From an uncultured Mycoplasmatota bacterium (lineage in GTDB: Bacteria; Bacillota_I; Bacilli_A; RF39; UBA660): a stretch of DNA of 6,705 nt. Positions 6,691-6,705 of this stretch are shown piece after piece. The number at the start of each line of letters is the position of its first letter. Position 1 is the first letter of the stretch. The translations under genes and the position numbers were made by a program. The stretch lies in assembly GCA_948472605.1 (NCBI GenBank), contig CAOKUH010000081.1, forward strand, positions 1 through 6,705. Direction: 5' to 3'. The notes under the pieces are model-generated. The model was not told where the DNA came from, searched no databases, and saw nothing but the letters and a program-made list of their open reading frames with translations.

Positions 6691-6705
6691 CAATAAAATG
6701 TTATA

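Noticed and set aside
1..6705. Terminal inverted repeats of an insertion sequence or transposon
   Set aside because: No transposase is present, and the repeats double as leaders with ribosome binding sites, which fits a promoter switch or shared regulation better than transposon ends; no target-site duplication can be assessed at the window edges.

Overview
The window is very AT-rich (roughly a quarter G+C by eye). Every open frame uses the standard code (TGG for Trp, TGA only as stop), and each gene has a strong Shine-Dalgarno sequence (GGGAGG or GAGGTG). This fits a low-GC Bacillota (Clostridia/Bacilli-like) accessory region. Other AT-rich phyla such as Fusobacteriota cannot be excluded, and no core gene is present to settle the question.

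Layout: two transcription units face each other. On the + strand (33-3254) lies a tight three-gene operon. It encodes a DUF6270-like SGNH-type protein, a GT2 glycosyltransferase with a long C-terminal extension resembling a degenerate methyltransferase, and a second GT2 glycosyltransferase joined to its neighbour by an ATGA overlap. On the - strand (6644-3249) lies one large gene for a 1131-residue protein. It has an N-terminal Mrr-like PD-(D/E)xK nuclease, a beta-rich linker domain, a STAND/AAA-type P-loop NTPase and a long helical TPR-like C-terminus, the architecture of antiphage STAND (Avs-like) sensors. The two units converge and their stop codons overlap by 6 bp. There is no intergenic space and no convincing terminator between them.

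The most striking feature is that the two units start with the same leader. Bases 1-26 are repeated exactly, in inverted orientation, at 6651-6676. The repeat contains a 17-bp dyad (7-3-7) plus the full GGGAGGTAA Shine-Dalgarno region, and it ends 6 nt before each ATG. The Shine-Dalgarno-to-ATG spacing is 8 nt in both, while the coding sequences are unrelated. A TATAAT box is visible outside the right-hand copy; what lies outside the left-hand copy is not in the window. The arrangement is what one would expect of an invertible cassette in which recombination at the leaders exchanges the gene set placed behind a fixed promoter: surface glycosylation genes in one orientation, a STAND nuclease in the other. 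A shared operator for co-regulation is the main alternative. No recombinase is encoded here, so inversion remains a hypothesis.

All of the sequence is coding except the short leaders (1-32 and 6645-6705) and a 19-nt gap between genes 1 and 2. No tRNA, rRNA, CRISPR array or insertion sequence was seen.
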